Origin: Acidimicrobiales bacterium
GTDB taxonomy: Bacteria; Actinomycetota; Acidimicrobiia; Acidimicrobiales; Iamiaceae
DNA: 64,000 bases
Assembly: GCA_030447445.1 (NCBI GenBank)
Contig: JAUJOW010000001.1
Coordinates: 1 to 64,000, forward strand
Direction: 5' to 3'
Below the pieces are notes generated by a model, which saw only the letters and a program-made list of their open reading frames with translations, was not told the DNA's origin and made no database searches. Within the stretch, counting starts at the first letter, position 1. Every line of letters begins with the position of its first letter. Of this stretch, positions 29,074-36,945 are shown piece after piece. Made by a program: the position numbers and the translations under genes.

Positions 29074-31791
29074 TCAGCCCTTGGCGTCGGCCCAGCTCGG
29101 TCCGAAGGCCAGGTTGACCTCGAGGGGCACATCGAGGTCGGCGGCGCCGGCCATGGTGCGCACAGTCAGCTCGGCCGCCCGGTCGTGCTCGTCGGGCGGC
29201 ACCTCGAGGATCACCTCGTCGTGCACCTGCAGGATCAGGCGGCTGGCCAGGCCGTCGGCCCGCAACGCCCGGTCGATGCCGATGAGCGCGACCTTGAAGA
29301 TGTCGGCGGCCAGCCCCTGGATGCCGGCGTTCATGGCCTGGCGCTCCCCGGCCTGGCGGATGCGGTAGTTGCCGGCCGACAGCTCGGGGATCGGCCGGCG
29401 CCGCCCGAACAGGGTCTCGGTGTAGCCCCGCTCGCGGGCCTCGGCCACCGTGCGGTCCATGTACGCCTTCACCGCCGGGAAGGCCTCGAAGTAGGCGGTG
29501 AGGATGAGGTTGGCCTCGTCCACCTCGATGTTCAGCCGTTGGGCCAGGCCGTAGCTCTCCATCCCGTAGGCCAGGCCATAGCTGACCATCTTGGCCTTGG
29601 CCCGCTGCGCCGCCGTGACGTCCCCGGGCGCCACGGAGAAGACCCGGGCGGCGGTGGCGGTGTGGATGTCGTCGCCGGCGGTGAAGGCGGCCACCAAGCC
29701 GGGGTCCTGAGCGAGGTGGGCGATGCAGCGCAGCTCGATCTGGTTGTAGTCGGCGACGAGCAGCTCGCAGCCCTCGGCGGGCACGAAGGCGGTGCGGAAA
29801 GTCCGCCCCAGGTCGCTGCGGACCGGGATGTTGTGCAGGTTGGGGGCGTCGGAGCTGAGCCGCCCGGTGCGGGCCACGGTCTGGTTGAACGTGGCGTGGA
29901 TGCGGCCGTCGGCGCCGACCTCGGCCAGCAGCCCGTCGCCGTAGGTGCTGCGCAGCTTCTCGACCTCCCGGTAGCTGAGCAGGTGCTCGACGATCGGGTG
30001 CTGGCCGACGAGCTTCTCGAGCGACTGGGCGTCGGTGGAGAACCCCGTCTTGGTCCGCTTCTGGGGGGTGAGGCCGAGCCTGTCGTAGAGGACCTCTCGC
30101 AGCTGGAGGGTGGAGTTGACGTTGAAGTCCTCCCCGGCGTCCTCGCGGATCTTGGCCTCGAGCTCGTCGCAGGCGGCGGTGAGCTTGTCCCTGATCTCGC
30201 GCAGGCGGTCGGCGTCCACGCCGACGCCGACGACCTCCATGCGGGCCAGCACCTCGACCAGCGGCACCTCGATGTCGTCGTTGAGGCGGCGGAGGCCCTG
30301 GGCGTCGAGGGCGGCGAGGAGCTTGGGGGCCAATCGGGCCACGGCCAGGGCCCGCCGGCCGGCCGCCAGCGGAGCGGCGGCGTCGGCGTCGCCGTCCTGA
30401 CCGAAGTCGAGCTGGCCGTCGGGGGCGGAGGCGTCGGCCGGCAGCTCGAGCTGCGCGTAGCGCAGGAGCAGGGTGGCGAGCTGGTAGCGGGTGTCGGCGG
30501 GGTCGATCAGGTAGGCGGCGAGGGCGGTGTCGAGCGCGAGGGTGGCCGGCGGGCCCCCGATGCGCTCCAGCCAGGCCAGCAGCGGCTTGGCCTCGTGGCC
30601 GACGAGTGGTCGCCCACCCGGGCCGGCGAGCGCCGCGAACGCGTCCGGGACCGGGCCTGGTTCCTCGAGCAGCGGCGCTGGCACCCAGACCACGTCGGCC
30701 GTGGCGGCATCGGCCACGAGCGCCAGACCGACCACCGGCGCCGACCAGGACGGCACGCCCCGGTAGGCGGCCTCGACGGCCAGCGGGCCCGGAGCGGCGG
30801 CGAGCCGGGAGAGGGCAGCTGCCGCCGACGCTGCGTCCAGCGCCTCGGTGACCTCGGCCTCGAGCACTTCGACGTCGCCGCCGGCGTCGTCCCCGAGGTC
30901 GGTCTCGATGGCTTCGGCCAGACGGTCGGTGAGGGTGCGGAACTCGAGGAAGTCGAACAGGCGGCGCACCTCGGTGCCGTCGAAGGGTCCCATGTGGAGG
31001 TCGTCGAGGTCGACCTCGAGCTCGACGTCGCGGCGCAACACCATGATCTCGGCGTTCTGGCGCACACGGGCCTCGTGGGCCCGCAGGTTCTCGCGAAGCT
31101 TCGGCGTCTGGTCGTCGACGTGGGTGAAGACGCCGTCGAGGTCGCCGTAGGTGTTGATCAGCTTGGCCGCCGTCTTCTCGCCCACCCCGGGCACGCCGGG
31201 CAGGTTGTCCGACGTGTCCCCCCGCAGGGCCGCGTACTCGACGTACTTCGTGGGGTGCACGCCGGTGCGCTCGGTGATGCCGGCCTCGTCGTAGAGGACG
31301 TAGTCCGACACGCCCCGCCGGTTGTAGAGGACCTTGACCAGGGGGTCCTCGACGAGCTGGTAGCTGTCGCGGTCACCGGTGACGACGATGACCTCGTCGC
31401 CCTGCGCCCGGGCCCGGGTGGCCAGGGTGGCGATGATGTCGTCGGCCTCGATCCCGGCCCGGTCGATATCGGGGATGCGGAGCGTCTCCACCACCTGGCG
31501 GACGAGGCCCATCTGCTGGCGGAGGATGTCGGGGGCCTCGGACCGCCCCTCCTTGTACGTGGCCACCCGCTCGTGGCGGAAGGTGGGCTCGGGCCGGTCG
31601 AAGGCGACGGCGATCACGTCGGGCCGGTGGTCCCGCAGCAGGTTGATCAGCATCGACGTGAACCCGAAGACGGCGTTGGTGACCTGCCCCGAGGCGGTGG
31701 CCATGTCGGTGGGCAGCGCGAAGAAGGCGCGGTAGGTCAGCGAGTTGCCGTCGATCAGCATGACCTTCACGGCATGACCTTCACGGCTCAC
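29074..31791 (-). CDS. polA: DNA polymerase I
   Basis: 905 residues. The N-terminal 5' nuclease has LIDGNSLTYRAFFALP and VVTGDRDSYQLVED; the middle 3'-5' exonuclease-like domain lacks recognisable proofreading residues, as in other actinobacteria; the polymerase domain has RAKAKMVSYGLAYGM (O helix) and QVHDEVILEVP (motif C). Motif A reads VADYNQIELR, with asparagine in place of the usual serine. It fills repair gaps and removes Okazaki primers. The GTG at 31791 overlaps the ANTAR regulator stop (GTGA); a 14-base tandem duplication at 31758-31785 offers a second GTG at 31770 just before VMLIDGNS. Confidence 0.95.
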   Translation of the reverse strand: MSREGHAVKVMLIDGNSLTYRAFFALPTDMATASGQVTNAVFGFTSMLINLLRDHRPDVIAVAFDRPEPTFRHERVATYKEGRSEAPDILRQQMGLVRQVVETLRIPDIDRAGIEADDIIATLATRARAQGDEVIVVTGDRDSYQLVEDPLVKVLYNRRGVSDYVLYDEAGITERTGVHPTKYVEYAALRGDTSDNLPGVPGVGEKTAAKLINTYGDLDGVFTHVDDQTPKLRENLRAHEARVRQNAEIMVLRRDVELEVDLDDLHMGPFDGTEVRRLFDFLEFRTLTDRLAEAIETDLGDDAGGDVEVLEAEVTEALDAASAAAALSRLAAAPGPLAVEAAYRGVPSWSAPVVGLALVADAATADVVWVPAPLLEEPGPVPDAFAALAGPGGRPLVGHEAKPLLAWLERIGGPPATLALDTALAAYLIDPADTRYQLATLLLRYAQLELPADASAPDGQLDFGQDGDADAAAPLAAGRRALAVARLAPKLLAALDAQGLRRLNDDIEVPLVEVLARMEVVGVGVDADRLREIRDKLTAACDELEAKIREDAGEDFNVNSTLQLREVLYDRLGLTPQKRTKTGFSTDAQSLEKLVGQHPIVEHLLSYREVEKLRSTYGDGLLAEVGADGRIHATFNQTVARTGRLSSDAPNLHNIPVRSDLGRTFRTAFVPAEGCELLVADYNQIELRCIAHLAQDPGLVAAFTAGDDIHTATAARVFSVAPGDVTAAQRAKAKMVSYGLAYGMESYGLAQRLNIEVDEANLILTAYFEAFPAVKAYMDRTVAEARERGYTETLFGRRRPIPELSAGNYRIRQAGERQAMNAGIQGLAADIFKVALIGIDRALRADGLASRLILQVHDEVILEVPPDEHDRAAELTVRTMAGAADLDVPLEVNLAFGPSWADAKG
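31758..31785. repeat. 14-base perfect tandem duplication at the polA start
   Basis: GCATGACCTTCACG occurs at 31758-31771 and again immediately at 31772-31785. On the minus strand the repeats carry two copies of GTGAAGGTCATG around the polA start, creating alternative start codons. Confidence 0.85.
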
Positions 31792-32405
31792 GGCCGCGGT
31801 GCTGCCCCGTCGCCGGGCGGCGCGGTGGCCGACGGGTCGAGGGTGCCGTCGAGGACGGCGTCGGCCACGGTGCGCATCGTGCGCCGCTCTCGCATGGCGG
31901 TCTTCTGGATGAACGAGAAGGCCTGGCTCTCGCTGAGGCCGTGGTCCTCCATCAGCTTGCCCTTGGCCCGTTCCACGGCCTTGCGGGTCTCGAGCTGGTC
32001 GCCCAGGCTGGTGGCCTGGTCGTGGAGGGCCTTCATGTCCTTGAACCGCCCGAGCGCCACCTCCAGAGCGGGCAGCAGATCGGCCTTCTGGAACGGCTTC
32101 ACCAGGTAGGCCAGCGCACCGGCGTCGCGGGCCCGTTCGATCAGGTCACGCTGGCTGAAGGCGGTGAGGATGAGGACGGCGGCTCGGCGCTCGCCGGCGA
32201 TCTCCCGGGCGGCCGAGAGCCCGTCGAGGCCGGGCATCTTGATGTCGAGGATGGCGATGTCGGGCTCGTGGCGGCGGACGAGCTGGACCGCCTCGTCGCC
32301 CCGTCCGGTCTCGGCCACGACCTCGTAGCCCTCCTCCTCGAGGGTCTCCTTCAGGTCGAGGCGGATGATGGCCTCGTCCTCGGCGATCACCACCCGGGTC
32401 GGCAA
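31788..32405 (-). CDS. Response regulator with ANTAR RNA-binding domain (PdtaR-like)
   Basis: 205 residues from TTG 32405. The receiver domain has VVIAEDEAIIRLDL (acidic pocket), the phospho-acceptor in AILDIKMPGLDG (about residue 54), the threonine in LILTAFS and lysine in YLVKPF. The C-terminal ANTAR domain (residues about 130-190) shows RKAVERAKGKLMEDHGLSESQAF and RERRTMRTVADAVL, which bind hairpins in nascent mRNA to prevent termination. In M. tuberculosis PdtaR (Rv1626) sits in the same place near polA; its kinase PdtaS is elsewhere. Start context weak. Confidence 0.9.
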   Translation of the reverse strand: MPTRVVIAEDEAIIRLDLKETLEEEGYEVVAETGRGDEAVQLVRRHEPDIAILDIKMPGLDGLSAAREIAGERRAAVLILTAFSQRDLIERARDAGALAYLVKPFQKADLLPALEVALGRFKDMKALHDQATSLGDQLETRKAVERAKGKLMEDHGLSESQAFSFIQKTAMRERRTMRTVADAVLDGTLDPSATAPPGDGAAPRP

Positions 32406-32417
32406 CGGACCTGCTCC

Positions 32418-32738
32418 TCAGCGGCCGGTGATGGGCGGCGCCGGCAGCGACGTCGACCCCGAGAGCTGATCGAGGAGCTCGTCGACGGTCCGCTCCAGAC
32501 GGGAGATCTCGGCCTCGAGATCTCTCCGGTGGCGGGCCATGGCGTCGGCGTGCCTCTGGGCCGCCCGGTGCTCGTGCTCGGCCAGCGGTGTCTCCGACAC
32601 CAGTACCCGCAAGCGGGCGTCGTCGGCCTCGTCAGCGAGGTGGGCGAGCTGCTCGTCGGCCACGCCCATCTCCTCCCGCAAGCGGGCCAGCCGGGCGCCG
32701 ACGTCGCCGAGGCGCCGCTCCACCTGGGACCGTGACAT
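32418..32738 (-). CDS. Small coiled-coil protein
   Basis: 106 residues from ATG 32738. It is almost entirely charged heptad-like helix: RRLGDVGARLARLREEMGVADEQLAHLADEAD, then AAQRHADAMARHRRDLEAEISRLERTVDELLDQL. No membrane segment or enzymatic motif. It lies 12 bases upstream of the ANTAR regulator start on the same strand, so it is probably co-transcribed and may help its action, but no function can be assigned. Proline-rich tail at the C-terminus. Confidence 0.6.
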   Translation of the reverse strand: MSRSQVERRLGDVGARLARLREEMGVADEQLAHLADEADDARLRVLVSETPLAEHEHRAAQRHADAMARHRRDLEAEISRLERTVDELLDQLSGSTSLPAPPITGR

Positions 32739-32781
32739 GGCGCCGAGTGTAGGTCCGTGCCCCCACTGCCAGAATGCGAAG

Positions 32782-34182
32782 GTGAGGCGACTGTTCCTGC
32801 TGAGCTTCATCTGGGGATGGTCGTTCCTCTTCATCAAGGTGGCGGTGGAGGGCTTGACGCCGACCACCGTGGCCTGCACCCGGGTGGCTCTCGGCGCCGT
32901 CTTCCTGCTGGCGTTCCTGCGGGTCAAGGGCCAGCCCCTCCCGCGGGACCCGACGGTGTGGCGCCAGCTCGCGGTGGTCGGCCTGGTCGGTTCGGCCCTG
33001 CCGTTCACGATGCTGGCGTGGGGCGAGCAGCGGATCACGTCCGCCCTCACCTCCGTGCTCAACGCCTCCACCCCCCTGTTCACCGCCGCGCTGGCCGCCG
33101 TCATGCTCCGTGACCGCATGCGGCCGGTGCAGGTGGGCGGTCTGGTGGTGGGTCTCGTCGGGGTCGGCGTGGCGGCCGGGATTGGACGGGGGGACCTGGC
33201 CGGCTCCTCCCTCGCCGGCTCGGCGGCGTCGGTGCTGGCCGGGGCCTGCTACGGGTTCAGCTTCACCTGGTCCAAGAAGCACCTCATGGGGATCGCTCCC
33301 CTCGCCGCCGCCTTCGGCCAGCTCGCCACCGCCGCCGTGCTGCTGGCGCCGTTCGCGGTGGCGACGAGCGTGGCCGACGGCGTCAACCTCACGCCGGCGC
33401 GAGCCCTCGCCATCGTGCTGTTGGGGGTGGTCGGCTCCGGGATCGCCTACGTCCTCAACTTCCGCATCCTCGCTGACATCGGCGCCACCCGGGCCTCGCT
33501 CGTCACCTACCTCATCCCGGTGGTGGCCGTGGCCGTCGGCGTGCTCGTGCTCGACGAGGCCTTCCACCTCCGCCTCCTCCTCGGCGGCCTCCTCATCGTG
33601 GCCGGCATCCTGGCCGTGCACCGCGGTCGCGCCGATCGTCCCACCCGCTCCCGGCGCCCGCGACCAACGCCCGTCCCCATGACCCCGCTCGTCGTCCTCA
33701 CTGTCGTGGCGCTGGCCCTCGGGCTGGTGGGTGTGGCCTGTGCTGGCGCCGACGGCTCCGAGGCGGCCTGCGGGCCCATCCGCAGCGAGCCGCTCGACCG
33801 GCGCTCCCTGGTGCACGTGCTGCCGGGTGGACCGGTCCCCGAGTACGAGACCGATCCCCCGACGTCCGGGCCCCATCAGCCGGCGCCGCCGGTCCACGGT
33901 GTGGTCGATCGGGCCATCGAGCGACCGGTGCAGGTGGGGATACTGGAGGGCGGCGGTGTCCTCCTCCAGCACCGGGGCCTCGACGACGACGACCGGCGGC
34001 GGCTCGAGGACCTGGCCGGCGGCGACGTGGTGGTCGCCCCCGCCGTCGCGCCGCTGCCCGACGATGCCGTCGTGGTGGCCACCGCCTGGCTGGCCAAGCG
34101 CACGTGCACCGCCGTCGACCGGGACGCCCTCGAGGCCTTCGCGGACCGCCGGGCCGGCCGCGGTCCCGGCGGCCACGGCTGA
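32782..34182 (+). CDS. EamA/DMT-family permease fused to a DUF3105 domain
   Basis: 466 residues from GTG 32782. Residues 1-280 are a ten-helix EamA permease (FIWGWSFLFIKVAVEGLTP; SALTSVLNASTPLFTA; GIAYVLNFRILADIGATRASLVTYLIPVVAV, with the usual second-half duplication). An arginine-rich linker (HRGRADRPTRSRRPRP) leads without any stop into an eleventh helix (LVVLTVVALALGLVGVACA) and then DUF3105: VHVLPGGPVPEYETDPPTSGPH, VGILEGGGVLLQHRG, TAWLAKRTCTAVD. DMT permeases export metabolites; DUF3105 is of unknown function and normally a separate membrane-anchored protein. An internal ATG at 33679 could start DUF3105 alone. Confidence 0.7.
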   Translation: MRRLFLLSFIWGWSFLFIKVAVEGLTPTTVACTRVALGAVFLLAFLRVKGQPLPRDPTVWRQLAVVGLVGSALPFTMLAWGEQRITSALTSVLNASTPLFTAALAAVMLRDRMRPVQVGGLVVGLVGVGVAAGIGRGDLAGSSLAGSAASVLAGACYGFSFTWSKKHLMGIAPLAAAFGQLATAAVLLAPFAVATSVADGVNLTPARALAIVLLGVVGSGIAYVLNFRILADIGATRASLVTYLIPVVAVAVGVLVLDEAFHLRLLLGGLLIVAGILAVHRGRADRPTRSRRPRPTPVPMTPLVVLTVVALALGLVGVACAGADGSEAACGPIRSEPLDRRSLVHVLPGGPVPEYETDPPTSGPHQPAPPVHGVVDRAIERPVQVGILEGGGVLLQHRGLDDDDRRRLEDLAGGDVVVAPAVAPLPDDAVVVATAWLAKRTCTAVDRDALEAFADRRAGRGPGGHG

Positions 34183-34207
34183 TGCCCGGGACCGGCGCCG
34201 CCTGACC

Positions 34208-34615
34208 GTGGCCGAGCCCGATGAGCCCGGTGTGCCCGGCCGGTTGCTGTACCTGTACCTCGGATCGGCCGACGTCTCTGCCGACCTGGCCTGGTGGAAC
34301 GAGGTGCTGGCCGCCGAGTTGCTCTGGCGGTACCAGGCCTTTGGCGCCGACGTCGCCGCCGTGACGCTCGGGCCCCCCGGTGCGACCGGCCCGGCGGTGG
34401 TGCTGGCCGACCACCGACCGGTCCCCAGCTGCCTGCCCATCTGGGCCGTCGACGACCTGGAGGCGGCGTTGCAGTGGGCCGACATCGCCGGGTACACGGT
34501 CCGCCCCCGACGCATCGACCTCCCCGACGGCCCGGCGCTCGTCCTCACCGACCGCAGCGGGAACCAGCTCGCCCTGCTGCGCCAGGACCGGCCCGACGCG
34601 CTCCTCCGGGGCTGA
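34208..34615 (+). CDS. VOC (glyoxalase/bleomycin resistance-like) family protein
   Basis: 135 residues from GTG 34208, 25 bases after the permease fusion. It shows the VOC pattern: LYLYLGSADVSADLAWWNEVLAAELLWRYQAFG, then AVVLADHRP, and the second half IWAVDDLEAALQWADIAGYTV ending DGPALVLTDRSGNQLALLRQD, with a final acidic residue region as in glyoxalase-fold proteins. Metal-binding residues are not fully clear. Substrate unknown. Likely co-transcribed with the upstream gene. Confidence 0.65.
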   Translation: MAEPDEPGVPGRLLYLYLGSADVSADLAWWNEVLAAELLWRYQAFGADVAAVTLGPPGATGPAVVLADHRPVPSCLPIWAVDDLEAALQWADIAGYTVRPRRIDLPDGPALVLTDRSGNQLALLRQDRPDALLRG

Positions 34616-34660
34616 CCCCCGCCACGCTCACCGGTCCCACCCGTGCCCCCGGTCCCGCCG

Positions 34661-34734
34661 TGCCCCCGGTGGGAGTCGAACCCACACTGGACGGGTTTTG
34701 AGTCCGTTGCCTCTGCCGGTTGGGCTACGGGGGC
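34661..34734 (-). tRNA. tRNA with CAA anticodon (Leu), short variable loop
   Basis: 74 bases on the minus strand: acceptor GCCCCCG/CGGGGGC with discriminator A, a D-arm with short three-pair stem, anticodon loop CTCAAAA (CAA, reading UUG, leucine), T-arm GTGGG-TTCGACT-CCCAC. The anticodon stem has an A-C mismatch next to the loop. The variable loop is only five bases, whereas leucine tRNAs normally have a long arm (compare the one at 3488). No encoded CCA. Confidence 0.8.
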
Positions 34735-34760
34735 GGGACGTCCGAGCGTAGTGTCCGGCC

Positions 34761-34970
34761 ATGGCCACCTTGTCGTCCATCCTGCGTCCGGGGCGGCGGC
34801 GCCGGGGGCGTCGCCTGGCCCTGCTCGCCGGCGCCACCGTCGGCCTCGCCGCGTACCGCAACCGGGCCCTGGCCGCCAACGAGCGCCGCTACGCCGAGCA
34901 GCTCGGTCTCGGCACCGCCCACCCCGCCGAAGGGGCCGGGGCTATGCCAGCAGGGCGCCCTCGAGGGTGA
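34761..34970 (+). CDS. Hypothetical small basic protein
   Basis: 69 residues from ATG 34761. Basic N-terminus ([10 protein letters not shown]) followed by a weak hydrophobic stretch (LALLAGATVGLAAY) and a short tail. Its end overlaps the convergent ogt end by 29 bases. Unknown function; could be spurious, but the codon pattern and start position beside the tRNA are acceptable. Confidence 0.35.
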   Translation: MATLSSILRPGRRRRGRRLALLAGATVGLAAYRNRALAANERRYAEQLGLGTAHPAEGAGAMPAGRPRG

Positions 34971-35553
34971 GCAGCGTGCGCTTGACGTCGAGGCCGCCCC
35001 CGTAGCCGCCCAGGCCGCCCCCGGTGCGGACCACCCGGTGGCAGGGCTGCACGATGGGGATGGGGTTGGTGCCCATGGCCGTGCCCACGGCCCGGCTGGC
35101 CCTGGGGTGACCGACCCGTCGAGCCAGCTCGGCGTAGCTGACCGTCTGGCCGTAGCCCACCCGGCACAGCTCGGTCAGCACGTCGCGGCGGAAACCCCTG
35201 GACAGTGCTGGGTCGATGGGCAGGTCGAAGGCCTGACGGCGCCCGGCGAAGTACTGGTCGAGCTGGCGACGGACGTCGTCGAGCCGGCTGGGCAGCTCGA
35301 GCACCCGGGGAGAGAGGCGAGCGGCCAGGGACTCCAGCACCCGCTCCTCGCCTTCGAAGCCGATGCGCACGAGGCCCAGCGGCGTGGCCGCCGCCGTCAG
35401 GCGCCCGACCGGCGTGTCCACGGCGGCCCAGGCCACGTCGACCAGCCCGCCGGACTCGGCGGCCGCCCGCAGCCGTTCGACCACCGTCACCGGCACCCCG
35501 TCGGAGCCGGGGGTGGCGCGCTCTCGGAGGCGCAGTGGGATGTCGTCGATCAT
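34942..35553 (-). CDS. ogt: Methylated-DNA--protein-cysteine methyltransferase
   Basis: 203 residues; ATG 35553 overlaps the ECF sigma stop (ATGA). The active-site motif PIVQPCHRVVRTGGGLGGYGGGLDVKR is complete with the acceptor cysteine, preceded by YGQTVSYAELARRVGHPRASRAVGTAM. It transfers O6-alkyl groups from guanine to its own cysteine. The first 40 residues (IDDIPLRLRERATPG) are an extension compared with E. coli Ogt. Tight pairing with a sigma factor suggests a shared response to alkylation or a product of a two-gene module. Confidence 0.92.
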   Translation of the reverse strand: MIDDIPLRLRERATPGSDGVPVTVVERLRAAAESGGLVDVAWAAVDTPVGRLTAAATPLGLVRIGFEGEERVLESLAARLSPRVLELPSRLDDVRRQLDQYFAGRRQAFDLPIDPALSRGFRRDVLTELCRVGYGQTVSYAELARRVGHPRASRAVGTAMGTNPIPIVQPCHRVVRTGGGLGGYGGGLDVKRTLLTLEGALLA

Positions 35554-36047
35554 GGTCGGTCCTCCATCGTCATGGCCAGCACCGGCTCGTCCCTGAGCCG
35601 GGCCAGCGCCGCCCGCACGTTCTGGCGGGCGGCCGCCTCTGAGCAGTCGAGGAGCCCGGCGATCTCCACGTAGGGCAGGTCGGCCACGAACCGGTGGAGC
35701 ACGGCCAGCCGCTGCTTGGTGGGCAGGCGCCCGACCGCCGCCCAGAGCCCGTCGTCAGCCGGTTCGCCGTCGAACACGGGCTGGTCCGGTGGCGCCTCGG
35801 TGGCCTCTCGCCGCCGGGTCACCCGCCGGTGGTGGTCGAGCACCTTGTGCTGGGCGACGGTGAACAGCCAGCCCTTCAGGTTGTCGCCGTGGCGCAGGCC
35901 GGGGTAGGCCCGCAGCGCCGCCAGCACGGCCTCCTGGTAGCAGTCGGCGCCGTCGACGACGCCCACCGACGCCCGCACGAACCGCCACACGGCCGGGCCG
36001 TGCTCGTCGAGGAGGTGCTGGAAGGGCGGCAGGGGACCAACGGTCAT
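35550..36047 (-). CDS. ECF-type RNA polymerase sigma factor
   Basis: 165 residues from ATG 36047. Sigma region 2 is FQHLLDEHGPAVWRFVRASVG, DGADCYQEAVLAALRAYPGL and NLKGWLFTVAQHKVLDHHRR; region 4 is AVGRLPTKQRLAVLHRFVADLPYVEIAGLLDCSEAAARQNVRAALARLR, a helix-turn-helix. There is no anti-sigma gene next door; the only partner is ogt, overlapping by ATGA. Promoter specificity cannot be read. About 40 bases after bcp. Confidence 0.88.
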   Translation of the reverse strand: MTVGPLPPFQHLLDEHGPAVWRFVRASVGVVDGADCYQEAVLAALRAYPGLRHGDNLKGWLFTVAQHKVLDHHRRVTRRREATEAPPDQPVFDGEPADDGLWAAVGRLPTKQRLAVLHRFVADLPYVEIAGLLDCSEAAARQNVRAALARLRDEPVLAMTMEDRP

Positions 36048-36084
36048 CGCTCGTGGAACGCCGGCCGGGCGGTCGGCGTGAGGT

Positions 36085-36543
36085 TCAACCGCCGCCCAGC
36101 GCCGACAGCAGCTCGGCGGGCGTGTCCTTGGGGCTGATCTTGGGCCACACGTGGCTCACCGTGCCCTGCTCGTCGATCAGGAAGGCGGAACGGATGATGC
36201 CGTCGTAGCGTTTGCCGTACATGCGCTTCTCGCCCCAGGCGCCGTAGGCGTCGGCCACGGCGTGGTCGGGATCGGAGAGCAACGTGAAGCCGAGGCCGTA
36301 CCGCTCGTCGAAGCGGGCCAGCTTCTCGGGCGCGTCGGGGCTGATGCCGAGCACCACGGTGTCGCCGATCTGGCCGGCGATGTCCCGCAGGCCGCAGGCC
36401 TGGGTGGTGCAACCGGGCGTGTCGGCCTTCGGGTAGAAGTACACGAGCACCTTGCGACCCTTGAAGCTGGCCAGCCGCACCTTCGTGCCGGTCTGGTCGG
36501 CCAGGTTGAACGCCGGTGCCCTCGATCCCACGACAGCAGCCAT
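36085..36543 (-). CDS. bcp: Thioredoxin-dependent peroxiredoxin (Bcp/PrxQ type)
   Basis: 152 residues from ATG 36543. It has VGSRAPAFNLADQTG, the peroxidatic motif FYPKADTPGCTTQACGLRD with peroxidatic and resolving cysteines five residues apart, and later FTLLSDPDHAVADAYGAWGEKRMYG. It reduces hydrogen peroxide and organic peroxides using thioredoxin. In M. tuberculosis a Bcp gene also lies beside trpE. Convergent or co-oriented with neighbours: it precedes the ECF sigma gene on the same strand. Confidence 0.93.
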   Translation of the reverse strand: MAAVVGSRAPAFNLADQTGTKVRLASFKGRKVLVYFYPKADTPGCTTQACGLRDIAGQIGDTVVLGISPDAPEKLARFDERYGLGFTLLSDPDHAVADAYGAWGEKRMYGKRYDGIIRSAFLIDEQGTVSHVWPKISPKDTPAELLSALGGG

Positions 36544-36608
36544 GCCGGCATGCTGCCAGAACGGGCATCGCCCTGCGCCGTTGCAGGAGCGGCCCGACCT
36601 TCGCCGGT

Positions 36609-36905
36609 TCAGCTCGGGGGCTGTTCCTTGCCGGCGGCGATGGCCTTCAGCTTGGTGCCGGCAGACACCTTCACCGTGTTGGAGGCCGCCACCTGGATGC
36701 TCTCGCCGGTCTGGGGGTTGCGACCGGTCCGGGCGCCCCGGTGACCCTGCTCGAAGGAGATGAACCCAGGGATGGTGATCTTCTCGTCACCCTGGGCGAC
36801 GGTGCGGGCCACGACCTCGTAGAGCCCCTTCAGGGTGGCGTCGACATCCCCCTTGGCCACGCCGGAGCGGTCGGCGATGGCATCCACCAGTTCTGCTCTG
36901 TTCAT
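36609..36905 (-). CDS. HU-family DNA-binding protein
   Basis: 98 residues from ATG 36905 with AGGAGG eight to nine bases upstream. Typical HU sequence: MNRAELVDAIADRSGVAKGDVDATL, then KITIPGFISFEQGHRGARTGRNPQTGESIQV and a C-terminal VKVSAGTKLKAI. It bends and compacts DNA. Unlike mycobacterial HupB it has no long lysine-rich tail, only a few residues. Stands alone between bcp and a cysteine/histidine protein. Confidence 0.93.
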   Translation of the reverse strand: MNRAELVDAIADRSGVAKGDVDATLKGLYEVVARTVAQGDEKITIPGFISFEQGHRGARTGRNPQTGESIQVAASNTVKVSAGTKLKAIAAGKEQPPS

Positions 36906-36945
36906 TCCCGAGTCCTCCTCGTCGGTTCTCTCGGACCACTGGACG

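Noticed and set aside
29185-32109. A 974-codon plus-strand frame opposite polA and the ANTAR gene
   Set aside because: Same GC artefact: polA motifs are clear on the other strand, and the antisense protein is a Gly/Val/His/Arg-rich mix with no fold signal.
33679-34182. DUF3105 as a separate gene starting at ATG 33679
   Set aside because: No stop codon separates it from the permease frame and no good ribosome site is visible, so the fusion is listed as the main call, with this kept as an alternative.
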